From positions 1,736,001 through 1,800,000 of the forward strand of contig JADJRF010000005.1 in the NCBI GenBank assembly GCA_016712355.1: 64,000 bases of DNA. Direction: 5' to 3'. This document shows, piece by piece, positions 17,752 to 26,709 of this stretch. The position numbers were made by a program, and so were the translations under genes. The stretch comes from Vampirovibrionales bacterium. Lineage in GTDB: Bacteria; Cyanobacteriota; Vampirovibrionia; Vampirovibrionales; Vampirovibrionaceae. The notes under the pieces are model-generated. The model worked only from the letters and a program-made list of their open reading frames with translations, ran no database searches and was not told where the DNA came from. Position 1 is the first letter of the stretch. Each line of letters begins with the position of its first letter.

Positions 17752-18665
17752 TTAATGGGAACGACCGTACACCAGCGGCTGTACGCAGGCAATTGGTTCT
17801 TCACCGCGCGGAAATACAGCTCTTGCAGTTTCAGCGTGATGGGCCCCGGCTTGCCGTCGCCCACCGGCCGCAGATCAATTTCCGTGACGGGCGCGACCTG
17901 GGCGCCGGTGCCCGAATAAAAAGCTTCATCGGCCATATAGAGCTCCGTGCGATCGACGGTGCGCTCTTCGGTCTCCAGACCGAACACCTCGCGGGCCAGC
18001 GTAATCAGGGCGTCGCGGGTCACGCCTTCCAGAATGTTATCCGTCCGTCCCGGCGTGATGAGCTTGCCGTGACGCACCAGAAACAGATTCATGGCCGAGC
18101 CTTCTGATACGGAGCCGTCGGCGTTCAGCACAATGGCGTCGTCAAAGCCCATCAGGCGGGCGTCTGTCACGATCAGGGCCGAATTCATGTAAGCCCCTGT
18201 GGCTTTGGCGCGCGGCGGAATCGCGTTATCATCCACGCGCCGCCAGCTTGACGTGATCACGCGCAGCCCTTTGGAGATATCGACATACTCGCCAAGGGGG
18301 GCCGTCCAGATGCAGATATCGTTACTGGTCTTGTCGAGGCGCGGCGTAATGATTTCGCCTCCTTTATAGAGCGTCGGCCGGATGTACGTATCCGTCTTCG
18401 GCGCATTTTTCTGGATCAGCTCGACGGTGATCCGCATCAGGTCGTCCAGCGTCAGGCTGGGGGTCAGCCGGAAGATTTTGCTGTTGTCCAGCAGGCGCTG
18501 ATAATGCTCGCGCATCCGAAAAATGCTAACGCTGTTGCTTTCCGGCAGCCAATAGCCGCGAATCCCTTCAAAAAGCGCCGTGCCGTATAAAAATGCGTGC
18601 GTGCGGATACTGATTTTCGCGTCGCTGAGCGGAATAAAGCCGCCGTCAAAATAAGCGTAATCCAT
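17748..18665 (-). CDS. ilvE: Branched-chain amino acid aminotransferase IlvE
   Basis: A PLP class IV aminotransferase of 305 aa that interconverts Val/Leu/Ile and their 2-oxoacids. The ATG at 18665 follows GAGGTAGG and begins YAYFDGGFIPLSDAKIS, the usual N-terminus; the frame is open further but the extension is unlikely to be coding. The catalytic Lys lies in PRAKATGAYMNSA near residue 157, and the PLP phosphate loop is VSEGSAMNLFLV near 190-201. It is transcribed divergently from gpmI with a 144-bp intergenic region. Together with the bkd genes at 46-48 kb it could feed branched-chain 2-oxoacids to acyl-CoA synthesis. Confidence 0.9.
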   Translation of the reverse strand: MDYAYFDGGFIPLSDAKISIRTHAFLYGTALFEGIRGYWLPESNSVSIFRMREHYQRLLDNSKIFRLTPSLTLDDLMRITVELIQKNAPKTDTYIRPTLYKGGEIITPRLDKTSNDICIWTAPLGEYVDISKGLRVITSSWRRVDDNAIPPRAKATGAYMNSALIVTDARLMGFDDAIVLNADGSVSEGSAMNLFLVRHGKLITPGRTDNILEGVTRDALITLAREVFGLETEERTVDRTELYMADEAFYSGTGAQVAPVTEIDLRPVGDGKPGPITLKLQELYFRAVKNQLPAYSRWCTVVPIK

Positions 18666-18809
18666 GGGGAACCTACCTCGGGCTTCTGATGTAACGCGGT
18701 TAACCGGGCGCGGCAATGGCGAAGGGGATGCGCGCGGGTCGAAAGAAGGGGCTGTTTTTGATACAACAGAGGGAATCGCCGCCTCCCAATTGAAAGGCCT
18801 TTCCATTAT

Positions 18810-20357
18810 ATGACCAAGACGCCGATTCTGCTGCTGATTCTTGACGGCTGGGGATTGACCCCGCAGACCGAAGGAAACGCCATTGCGCTGGCCCATCCCA
18901 AGCGCTATGAGGCGCTGATGTCCAATCACCCCTGGATTCCCATCGATGCGTCAGGTTACTCCGTGGGCTTGCCGCAAGGCCAGATGGGCAACTCAGAGGT
19001 GGGTCACACGACCATCGGCGCCGGGCGCGTGGTTTACCAGGAACTCACGCGCATCGACAAAGCGATCGAGACGGGCGATTTCTTCCGTAACCCTGCGTTT
19101 CGCGCGGCGGTTGAGCACGCGCGCAATCACCAGAGCGCGCTTCATTTCATGGGTCTGATTGGTCCCGGCGGCGTTCACAGCCATCAGAATCATCTGCTCG
19201 CGCTGCTCGATATGGCCAAGTGGGACAAGCTGGATCGCGTCTTTGTCCATGCGTTTCTCGACGGTCGCGACGTGCCGCCGCGCAGCGCAGGCGAACCGCT
19301 CGCAGAAATCGAACGAAAGCTTAAAGAATTGCGCTTTGCGCCGATTCAAACCATTTGCGGACGCTATTACGCCATGGATCGCGATAACCGCTGGGAACGC
19401 GTGCAGCTTGCTTACGACAATCTGACGCTGGCCAACGGCAAGCGCGTCCTGTTCAGCACCCGCGCGCTGGAGGCCAGCTATCAGGACGACAAGGGCGATG
19501 AATTCGTCTTGCCGACGGTGTGTGACCTGACGTTTCAGGGGATTCAGGACAACGATGCGGTTATTTTCTTTAACTTCAGGCCGGATCGCGCGCGCGAACT
19601 GACCCGCGCTTTCACTCAGCGTGAGTTTACGGGATTTGAACGCGCCAAAAAGCCGGAAAACCTGCATTTCGTCTGTATGACCCCCTACGACGAGAGCTTC
19701 GGCTTGCCGGTCGCCTTCGATAAAGACCCGCTGGCCAATATCCTGCCGGAAATCATCAGCAACGCCGGTTTAAAGCAATTTCGCTGCGCCGAAACCGAAA
19801 AATACGCGCACGTCACGTATTTTCTCAATGGTGGACGCGAAGAGCCTTATCCTGGCGAAAACCGCGCGTTAATCCCCTCTCCGAGGGTCGCCACATACGA
19901 TCTTCAGCCGGAAATGAGCGCTCCCGAAGTCTGCAACGCGATTGTAGAGGCCATTGAGAGCGGCGGTTACGATCTCATCATCGCCAATTTCGCCAACCCC
20001 GACATGGTGGGCCATACCGGCGTCCTGCCGGCGGCCATTCGCGCCGTGCTGGCGGTTGATCTGGCGCTTGGGCGCATTGTCGACGCGCTGGCCCGCGTCA
20101 ACGGCACGTTGCTGCTGACCGCCGATCACGGCAACATCGAGGTGATGATCGACGCCGACGGCGGCCCGCACACCGCGCACACGACCAACGACACGCCGTT
20201 TCTGCTCGTCTCGTCGGATCCGGGCCTCAAGCTCGATACGCAAGGCCGCTATGGTCTCAGCTCGATTGCTCCGACGATCCTCGACCTGATGGGCCTGCCG
20301 ATTCCCGCCGAAATGACGTCGCCGTCGATGTTAGCGCGCCAACCCGTTGCGCGCTGA
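18810..20357 (+). CDS. gpmI: 2,3-bisphosphoglycerate-independent phosphoglycerate mutase
   Basis: Interconverts 3- and 2-phosphoglycerate in glycolysis with a two-metal, Ser-nucleophile mechanism. The 515-aa protein has the N-terminal metal motif LLILDGWGL, the phospho-Ser motif QMGNSEVGHTTIGAGR (Ser about residue 62) and the late metal motifs ANPDMVGHTG and LTADHGNIE. Its length is typical of GpmI. The ATG at 18810 follows GAAAGG. It is a monocistronic-looking gene followed by tRNA-Asp about 60 bp later. Confidence 0.95.
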   Translation: MTKTPILLLILDGWGLTPQTEGNAIALAHPKRYEALMSNHPWIPIDASGYSVGLPQGQMGNSEVGHTTIGAGRVVYQELTRIDKAIETGDFFRNPAFRAAVEHARNHQSALHFMGLIGPGGVHSHQNHLLALLDMAKWDKLDRVFVHAFLDGRDVPPRSAGEPLAEIERKLKELRFAPIQTICGRYYAMDRDNRWERVQLAYDNLTLANGKRVLFSTRALEASYQDDKGDEFVLPTVCDLTFQGIQDNDAVIFFNFRPDRARELTRAFTQREFTGFERAKKPENLHFVCMTPYDESFGLPVAFDKDPLANILPEIISNAGLKQFRCAETEKYAHVTYFLNGGREEPYPGENRALIPSPRVATYDLQPEMSAPEVCNAIVEAIESGGYDLIIANFANPDMVGHTGVLPAAIRAVLAVDLALGRIVDALARVNGTLLLTADHGNIEVMIDADGGPHTAHTTNDTPFLLVSSDPGLKLDTQGRYGLSSIAPTILDLMGLPIPAEMTSPSMLARQPVAR

Positions 20358-20418
20358 CGGGCGCCTCTTGTTTTGCGCAATCCCGTTGTGTTATATCTGG
20401 AAGTCGCCCGAATGATAT

Positions 20419-20495
20419 GGGGCGGTAGCTCAATTGGTTAGAGCACCTGCCTGTCACGCAGGAGGTCGCGGGTTCGAGTCCCGTCCGCCCCGCCA
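20419..20495 (+). tRNA. tRNA-Asp (GTC anticodon)
   Basis: A 77-nt cloverleaf. The acceptor stem GGGGCGG pairs with CCGCCCC, followed by G and an encoded CCA. The D arm contains AGCTCAATTGGTTAGAGC, the anticodon arm CCTGC-CTGTCAC-GCAGG carries GTC, and the T arm has GGTTCGAGTCC. All stems close. It lies between gpmI and the menaquinone/ubiquinone methyltransferase gene. Confidence 0.96.
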
Positions 20496-20575
20496 TTTTT
20501 ATGTCATCTCCGCTTATCGCGCCTCAGGCAGCCGTTTGACGGCTTGCCCGGCGCTCTTGTTATAGAGGGGACGGC

Positions 20576-21301
20576 GTGCCATCGCCTGAGGTCCAGCCCT
20601 ATACGTTGCCCGAACCTGCGCGCAAGCCGCACTATGTTCAGGCGCTTTTTTCGCGTATCGCGGGGCATTACGATCTCATGAACGACGTGATGACCTTCGG
20701 CCTGCATCGGCGCTGGAAGGCGCGCGCGTGCCGGGCTCTGCGTCTGGAGGCGGGTCAGCGCGCGCTGGATCTGTGCTGCGGTACAGGCGATCTGGCGCTG
20801 GAAATTCTCCGCCAGACGCCGACGGCGCGGGTGGTCGGCGTCGATTTCTGCGAGGAGATGCTTGCCATTGCTCGCCGCCGCTTGCGCGACGCCCCCTGCG
20901 AGTTGATGCAGGGCGATGCGATGCGTCTGCCATTTGAGGATGACGCCTTTGACGGGGTGGTCATCGCCTACGGCTTGCGCAATGTCGCCGACGCCGAGGG
21001 CTGCCTGAGAGAAATCGCGCGCGTGTTACGCCCGGGCGGGCGGCTGGCGATTCTCGAGATGAGCCGTCCGACCCCGCTGCTGCACGGACTCTCGCGCGGC
21101 TGGCGGTTTGCGATTCTGCCCATTCTGGGCCGCCTGATTGCGCGCGATGGCGAGGCCTATCAATACCTGCCGCATTCAGCTCAGGCTTTTCCGCCTCAGC
21201 ACGCGCTGGTTGAGATGATGACGCGCGTCGGCCTGCAAGACGCGCGTTTTGAGAACCTGATGGGCGGCGTCTGCGCCCTGCATGTGGCTGTCGCCCCGTA
21301 G
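20576..21301 (+). CDS. menG: Demethylmenaquinone/ubiquinone C-methyltransferase (UbiE/MenG family)
   Basis: A 241-aa SAM-dependent methyltransferase that methylates the quinone ring in menaquinone or ubiquinone synthesis. Family blocks are LFSRIAGHYDLMNDVMTFGLH near residues 25-45, motif I LDLCCGTGDLA near 65-75, VIAYGLRNVADAE near 131 and LAILEMSRP near 160. Start is a GTG with GAGGGG upstream. The nearby quinone-pathway partners are absent, so menaquinone versus ubiquinone or plastoquinone use cannot be told from the gene alone; the symbol is therefore a best guess. Confidence 0.88.
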   Translation: MPSPEVQPYTLPEPARKPHYVQALFSRIAGHYDLMNDVMTFGLHRRWKARACRALRLEAGQRALDLCCGTGDLALEILRQTPTARVVGVDFCEEMLAIARRRLRDAPCELMQGDAMRLPFEDDAFDGVVIAYGLRNVADAEGCLREIARVLRPGGRLAILEMSRPTPLLHGLSRGWRFAILPILGRLIARDGEAYQYLPHSAQAFPPQHALVEMMTRVGLQDARFENLMGGVCALHVAVAP

Positions 21302-21374
21302 CGCCCTGCGGTTTTATGGCGCCCGGCATCCGCGAGCATGCGTCTGGCGTCTGATGATGACAACGGAAACGGAC

Positions 21375-21451
21375 TGGCGCGCTCGGAGAGATTCGAACTC
21401 CCGACCTCATGGTTCGTAGCCATGCGCTCTATCCAACTGAGCTACGAGCGC
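21375..21451 (-). tRNA. tRNA-Arg (ACG anticodon)
   Basis: Read on the minus strand, the acceptor stem GCGCTCG pairs with CGAGCGC, followed by G and an encoded CCA. The D arm is TAGCTCAGTTGGATAGAGC, the anticodon stem CATGG/CCATG holds loop CTACGAA with anticodon ACG (read as ICG), and the T loop is GTTCGAATC. It lies between the quinone methyltransferase gene and the BlaI-type regulator, transcribed against both. Confidence 0.96.
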
Positions 21452-21670
21452 ATCCAATCCGATGCTCCCGACTATATCCAAAACCCCGACGCCTTTGCAA
21501 GGGCTCGCGCGCGGCGACCGGCGCGGAGAATCGCAACGGGATATACGAATGGCCGTATTTAGGATAGAATATCCAGAATGATTCTGCCGTATGGCATGCA
21601 TGGACGCTCTTTGAGCCCCGTCAACGCGCAAAATCAGGATGCTCCTTACTAATTTGGGTTGGGCTTAGGC

Positions 21671-22087
21671 GTGGCGACTCGTGATGCGCGACGACCTCTG
21701 AATGAAATGGCGCTGGCAGCCCTGGCGGCTCTCGAAGAAGAGCCGTCGTCGGCCGACGGCGTCACGGCGCGTGAGATTACCAATCGCATTTTGCAGACCT
21801 ATGGCGTGGCCTACCCCATCCAAACCATCCTCGTGGTGCTGGGGCGCTTGACGCGCAAGGGAGCGGTCACCCGCATGACCCACCCGAATCCGGGTTTGCA
21901 TCATCGCTATTCGTTCCATCTGGCGCGGTCGTGCGAAAACACGCCAGAAGAGCGCGTATGGCGTCAGTTTCAGGCCATTGCAGATGAGTTCTTCGATGGC
22001 AACCCTCAATTGGCCCTGTTCGAGCTTCAAAAGCAGGTGATTGAGCGCCATATTGAGGAAACGCCCAGTCAGCCTCAATTCTTATAA
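21671..22087 (+). CDS. Winged-helix protein resembling BlaI/MecI/CopY repressors
   Basis: A predicted DNA-binding protein of about 138 aa. The N-terminal half (MALAALAALEE, then VTAREITNRI and TILVVLGRLTRKGAVTRM) matches the helix-turn-helix and wing layout of BlaI-type repressors. The C-terminal FFDGNPQLALFEL resembles their dimerisation helix (FxGSPxxLVxxL). I choose the GTG at 21671; a TTG four codons earlier is also possible. No BlaR-type sensor protease is adjacent. Its only close neighbour is the giant ATPase gene downstream, so it might control that gene. The family call is by pattern, not by alignment. Confidence 0.65.
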   Translation: MATRDARRPLNEMALAALAALEEEPSSADGVTAREITNRILQTYGVAYPIQTILVVLGRLTRKGAVTRMTHPNPGLHHRYSFHLARSCENTPEERVWRQFQAIADEFFDGNPQLALFELQKQVIERHIEETPSQPQFL

Positions 22088-22166
22088 GCGGAGTTGCGCG
22101 GGCTGCTTCGCCGTGAATTTTTGTAACCCCTCTGCGACCGACGCCTACGGATCAGGCTGAATCGGC

Positions 22167-22172
22167 TATACT
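22167..22172 (+). promoter_or_regulatory. Possible -10 box upstream of the giant zinc-ribbon/AAA gene
   Basis: TATACT at 22167-22172 lies in the 186-bp gap after the BlaI-like gene, about 100 bp before the favoured GTG start. No good -35 hexamer is seen at the expected distance, so this is weak. Confidence 0.25.
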
Positions 22173-22273
22173 GGCAAGAGGTCGGGAATCAGCGCTTGCG
22201 CCTTTCCGGGCTTGGCGGCCCTTTTTACGGAGAGGGTTCGCGCCGTCAGGGTCAAGCGTCAAGGGTTCAGAGA

Positions 22274-25200
22274 GTGACCGCAGACCAGCCTCGGGAGTCA
22301 TCGTCGGCGATGCCGCCCCCGGCCTCAAGCGCAGGCGGGGCGATTCTATTTGAGAAGTCGTGTCCCGGCTGTGGCTCGACCAATGCTATTATTAACCGCT
22401 TTTGCGCCTTTTGCGGACGCCGTTTTGAATCGCTGAGCGATGCGGCTGAGTCAGACGACGCGCAAGCCCCTGCGCTCACCGAAAAAACGCCGGGTCCGTT
22501 GCCGCTTAAAGGCCGCCAGTCGTCTCAAACCCTGATTGAATCGCGCTTGGCCGCTGCAGAAGAAGAGGCGCTGGCTGCTGCGTATGAGCGCCCGAACGAT
22601 GCGGCGGGCCTCGCTGATTCCAATGCCCTGACACTGGACAGCGCGCCTGAGCATGCGCCGGCGCCGAAATCTGAGCCCGAGCCCGAGCCCGAGCCGCCCG
22701 CCGACGAGTCGCATCTGACGCAATTCGCGCAGATTTCCATTGAGTTTATGAACTTCGTCCAGTTGGCGTCTTCGGTGCAAGACCCGTCTCTGATTGAGCG
22801 CTATCGCGGCGAATGCGTCGCCCGTATCGAAGAAATGGCCGCCCGCGCGCAAGGCGTGGTCGAATCCGTCCGAAATAACATCCTGTTTATTATTTTTCCG
22901 CGCCAAGAGACGCTTTATGCGTCCGTGGCTCAAGCTGTCGCGCTGTCGTTGCAGGTGCTGGAAGAGCCCCTGACGTTTCAGCAGTTGCCCCTTAAAATCC
23001 GAATCGGCCTGGCTCTGGAGTCTGCAGGCGAGCGTCAGCCCATGACATCAGCTATTGAGCGCTCGGTCGCCTCTCCCGGCATGGTTGTCGCCAGTGAACA
23101 GGCTTACACGCTGTTTGAAGACGACTACGCCGTCGAACCCGTCGGCCCCATCCGCATTGGCGAGACCTTTCAGACGTTTTACCGCATTCTCAAGCCGCGT
23201 CCCGCCGTGATGCCGGACCCGGCCATTGTCGCCGACGCCGCTGACAAAGGCCCGGAATCAAGCCCGCACCCAAACCCGGAAATGCCACTGTCGCCCGTTC
23301 GGTCTGAATCGTTGCCTGATCCTGCGGCTTCTCTGGTCGGGCCGGAATCTTCGCCTAACGCGTCGCCTTTGTCGCCGGTCAGCGCAATTTCTCCCCTGAC
23401 GGCGCCAGATGTCGGCGCCCCGCAAGGCGAGTCGCAAGACGATGTTTTTGCTCTGCTCTTTCCCCGCGCGACGGGAGATGCGCCCTCGTTGGACGAGTCT
23501 CTTGACGGTGCGTCAGAACTATCGCCAGCGGCTTTTTCAGCGGCTTCTCATGAAGCGCCGCACGCTTCGGGGCCTGTGGGCGAGGCGGGTGGATTTCGCG
23601 AGTCTCTGGCAGCCGCCGCCGCGTCGCCCGGTCTCGCTGACGCTGACGCCCGGTTTCAGGGTCCGCCTGAGTCGCCTGCTGCGTCTGATTCCCTCGATGC
23701 TTACTCTCACCCCAGCCCGACGCTGACGCCCGAAACGACGGACATGGACGCGTTTGCCTCGCCCCCCCCTGATGATCCTGCCATGATTGGCGTCTTGGGG
23801 ATGATGGGCATGGGCGCTGCGCCTCCTCCGTCAGCGATGGCCAGCGCGGAAATGCCGCAAGAACCCTTGCGCGATACGGCCCACCAGACGGTCACGGGCT
23901 ATTCTCCGCCGCTATTCTGTGGGCGTCGCGCGCCAGAATCGGCCAACGTCCGCTACGAAAAAGGCGTTGAAACCCTCATTGCCGAATTGAGCGCCTTTAT
24001 CGACGACCCATCCGCCGCCGGGCGCATCCTCACGCTGTCGGCCAATGAGGGCGTTGGCAAATCCTATATCGTCAGCAATTTGCTACTGCGCGCCCTCGCC
24101 CCCGACCCGCGCCAACCGCGAATGGTCTGGTTTCAGGGCAGCAATTACGCCTCGTTCGGCGGGCGCGGCCTGCCGCTGCTGCTCTGGATCGAGATGTTCC
24201 ATAACGCTTTGCCCATGATGCTCGAAGGCTCCGATCCGGGCAGTTTACAGTCCTGGCTGTCGCATACGCTCAACCACATCTATCGCGGTCAGGCTCCGCC
24301 CGAGGCGATGCGCTTCTGGAGCAATTTCTTCCTGATTAATCCGCTTGCTCCGATTCAGCTCGACGCGCTCGACGGGCTGGGCGATATTGAGCGCTATATG
24401 GGCGATTTTATCGCGCACATGGCCCAGCAAATGCCGGTCGTCATGGTGATCGAAGACCTGGATCAGGCCGATGCGGCTTCGCTGGAGCTGCTGGTTCGTC
24501 TGGTCGAGGGCGGCTTGCTGTCGCATCGCGTGTGTCTGGTGTTGACGCACGATCGCGAGTTCTTGCCGCTGGGGCGTCTGGAGCAGGTCTTGGCGCTGCA
24601 CACTTCTCGAAATGTCGTTATTTCGGATCTTAATCAAGAAGAAATCGTCAGCTTCCTGAGTTCAGGCCCTTTTGCCGGGACGCTGGAAACCCTCTCCTCA
24701 CGCCATATCGACGACCTGATGACCTATTCTCAAGGCCGCTCGATTTACCTCTTTGAGGCTATAGCCTACCTGCAAATCAGCCAGGTATTCTGGGTGAACC
24801 CGCAGACCGGCAAGCTTGCGCCGAATCCCAATGTCGATCAAACTGCGCTGAGCCTGCCCGCGTCGCTAGCAGAAATGATTCAAGCCCGCTTTGACGGTCT
24901 TTCCGCCGAACAGCGCTATGTCCTGCAAGTCGCCAGCGTGCTGGGCGAGCGTTTCACGCTCAAGACGCTCGTGGATCTGTGTCAGTTTGATATCGAAACG
25001 CTTCAGCGCATCCTCGAACACCTGACGGTGCAACAGTTTATCGTTAGTGATTTCCAGCAGACAGGGCATTTCCGTCACCGGATTCTCTGGGAGCTTGTCT
25101 ATCGCAGCCTGACGCCAGAACTGCGCGCCGACCTGCATAAGCTGGCCAGCGAATATCTGGAGAATCTCGTCCGTAATCGCGTCACGGTCAATCCCCTCTT

Positions 25201-26668
25201 GTGCGCCATGCACGCTGAACGCGCCGGGATGGGCGATCGCGCGTTCCATTACTGGAATCTGGCCGGGGTCTGGTGTACGCAGATCGGCGATCGCGTCGGG
25301 CTGAATCTGGCCTTTGCTCAGGCTCTGGCCCTGCTCCAGAAAAAAGCCTCGCCTGATGCCGCTGATTTGGCGGCGCGGCTGTATTGCAATCTGGGCATGC
25401 TGAATCTCGACGACGATCCGGCTCTGGCCGTTTCCCTACTGGAGCGCGCTGCCGCCTATGCCGAAGAAAAAGGCGACAGCGCCCGCCGAATCGAGACCTA
25501 TGGTTATCTCGCCGCAGGCTACGAAGCCATGGGACGCCTTCAACAAGCGCACGACGTTCTCGAGAAGAGCCTCGCGCTGATTTCTCGCCAAAGCTCGCCG
25601 CAAGAACACGCTATCTTGCAGGCGTCGCGCCTTGGTTGTCTGTATCGCCTCGGTCGCCTCGAAAAAACCCGCGAGCTGCTGATTGCCGAACTCGCCCCGC
25701 TCACCGAAAACTCTGACGCCCTGCGCGATCCCACCCTCGCCGAATCCCTGTTTACCGCGCGCTGGCTGCACCACGAGATCGATCTCTGGCAATGCCGCCC
25801 CGATTCCTCCGAGGCGCTCAGCCATGCGCTCGCCCTGACCGAAGAGCGGGGCTATGGCGCGCTGGCCCTCTCGATGAAGCTCTCGCGGATTCGCGGCTTT
25901 CTGTGGCGCGGCGCCTATGAGAGCGTCGATCGCCATCTGCACGCCCTTCTCCCCGAGATCGAAGCCCTCCCGCGTCCAGATGAACTGCTGGGCCAATGGG
26001 GCCTGCTCGCCATGACGCTCCACATCGACAAAGGCGACTGGAAGAGCGCCCAGGATCTGACCCTGCATAGCCTTTACAAGGCCGAGCAGGCTCATGATTA
26101 TTACACCTGGATTCAAATCAATGCCGAGGCCGGGCGTATCGCCTTGGGGCAGAATCGCGCCGCCGACGCGCTCAGTATTTTCGAGGGGATGGCTGCCGAA
26201 AGCGCGGAGCGCCGATTCGCTTCCTGCGCGCTGATTTGCTGGCGTCTGCTGTCGCAAGCCCAACTCGTCCAGGGTCGCCTCGAACCTGCGCTGGAAATCG
26301 CCGCCCGCGCGCTGGAAATCGCCGAAAAACCGGATGTCGGCAATACCCGCGAGCGTTATCTGCTGAGTCTGACGATGGCGCGCATTCTACTGGCTCAAGG
26401 CGATATTCGCGCGGCGGGCGAGCGTTTGCAGCCCTTGTGGCCCGAAATCAAGCAAACCGGCTTCCTGCCGTTGATTGCCGATGCGGCAAGCGCTGTGGGC
26501 GAACTGTATCTGGCGATGGCCAATCGCCTGCCAGAGGGCGTCCAGCGTATTCAGCGCCAGGAACGGGGCATGCAGTTTGTCGAAATCGCGATGACGCAAT
26601 GGCAACAATTGCGCAATCCGTATCAATTGGCCCTGGCGTCGGCGCATCTGTCGTCAGGCGTGGCGTAA
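22274..26668 (+). CDS. Giant zinc-ribbon / cyclase-like / AAA ATPase / TPR regulatory protein
   Basis: A predicted cytoplasmic signalling ATPase of about 1464 aa. In order: a double zinc ribbon (CPGCGSTNAIINRFCAFCG, about residues 30-48); an acidic, Pro/Glu-rich linker; a domain (about 150-310) with the shape of a class III nucleotidyl cyclase; a long Pro/Ser/Ala-rich linker (about 320-560); a STAND-type ATPase with P-loop ANEGVGKS (about 593-600) and Walker B VVMVIEDLDQAD (about 722-733); a helical region; and TPR-like repeats to the end. The cyclase-like part lacks the two metal Asp motifs (QISIEFMNF in place of an FxDIxGFT-like motif). The start is uncertain among TTG 22196, GTG 22274 and an internal ATG. 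Similar architectures are called adenylate cyclase-like regulators. The target is unknown. Confidence 0.78.
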   Translation: MTADQPRESSSAMPPPASSAGGAILFEKSCPGCGSTNAIINRFCAFCGRRFESLSDAAESDDAQAPALTEKTPGPLPLKGRQSSQTLIESRLAAAEEEALAAAYERPNDAAGLADSNALTLDSAPEHAPAPKSEPEPEPEPPADESHLTQFAQISIEFMNFVQLASSVQDPSLIERYRGECVARIEEMAARAQGVVESVRNNILFIIFPRQETLYASVAQAVALSLQVLEEPLTFQQLPLKIRIGLALESAGERQPMTSAIERSVASPGMVVASEQAYTLFEDDYAVEPVGPIRIGETFQTFYRILKPRPAVMPDPAIVADAADKGPESSPHPNPEMPLSPVRSESLPDPAASLVGPESSPNASPLSPVSAISPLTAPDVGAPQGESQDDVFALLFPRATGDAPSLDESLDGASELSPAAFSAASHEAPHASGPVGEAGGFRESLAAAAASPGLADADARFQGPPESPAASDSLDAYSHPSPTLTPETTDMDAFASPPPDDPAMIGVLGMMGMGAAPPPSAMASAEMPQEPLRDTAHQTVTGYSPPLFCGRRAPESANVRYEKGVETLIAELSAFIDDPSAAGRILTLSANEGVGKSYIVSNLLLRALAPDPRQPRMVWFQGSNYASFGGRGLPLLLWIEMFHNALPMMLEGSDPGSLQSWLSHTLNHIYRGQAPPEAMRFWSNFFLINPLAPIQLDALDGLGDIERYMGDFIAHMAQQMPVVMVIEDLDQADAASLELLVRLVEGGLLSHRVCLVLTHDREFLPLGRLEQVLALHTSRNVVISDLNQEEIVSFLSSGPFAGTLETLSSRHIDDLMTYSQGRSIYLFEAIAYLQISQVFWVNPQTGKLAPNPNVDQTALSLPASLAEMIQARFDGLSAEQRYVLQVASVLGERFTLKTLVDLCQFDIETLQRILEHLTVQQFIVSDFQQTGHFRHRILWELVYRSLTPELRADLHKLASEYLENLVRNRVTVNPLLCAMHAERAGMGDRAFHYWNLAGVWCTQIGDRVGLNLAFAQALALLQKKASPDAADLAARLYCNLGMLNLDDDPALAVSLLERAAAYAEEKGDSARRIETYGYLAAGYEAMGRLQQAHDVLEKSLALISRQSSPQEHAILQASRLGCLYRLGRLEKTRELLIAELAPLTENSDALRDPTLAESLFTARWLHHEIDLWQCRPDSSEALSHALALTEERGYGALALSMKLSRIRGFLWRGAYESVDRHLHALLPEIEALPRPDELLGQWGLLAMTLHIDKGDWKSAQDLTLHSLYKAEQAHDYYTWIQINAEAGRIALGQNRAADALSIFEGMAAESAERRFASCALICWRLLSQAQLVQGRLEPALEIAARALEIAEKPDVGNTRERYLLSLTMARILLAQGDIRAAGERLQPLWPEIKQTGFLPLIADAASAVGELYLAMANRLPEGVQRIQRQERGMQFVEIAMTQWQQLRNPYQLALASAHLSSGVA

Positions 26669-26709
26669 AGACGCTTCGGGAAAAGCGCGCGCTGGCTTAA
26701 GCGTCCGCG

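Noticed and set aside
22451..22933. Minus-strand frame opposite the giant ATPase gene
   Set aside because: Arg-rich shadow with no start signal.
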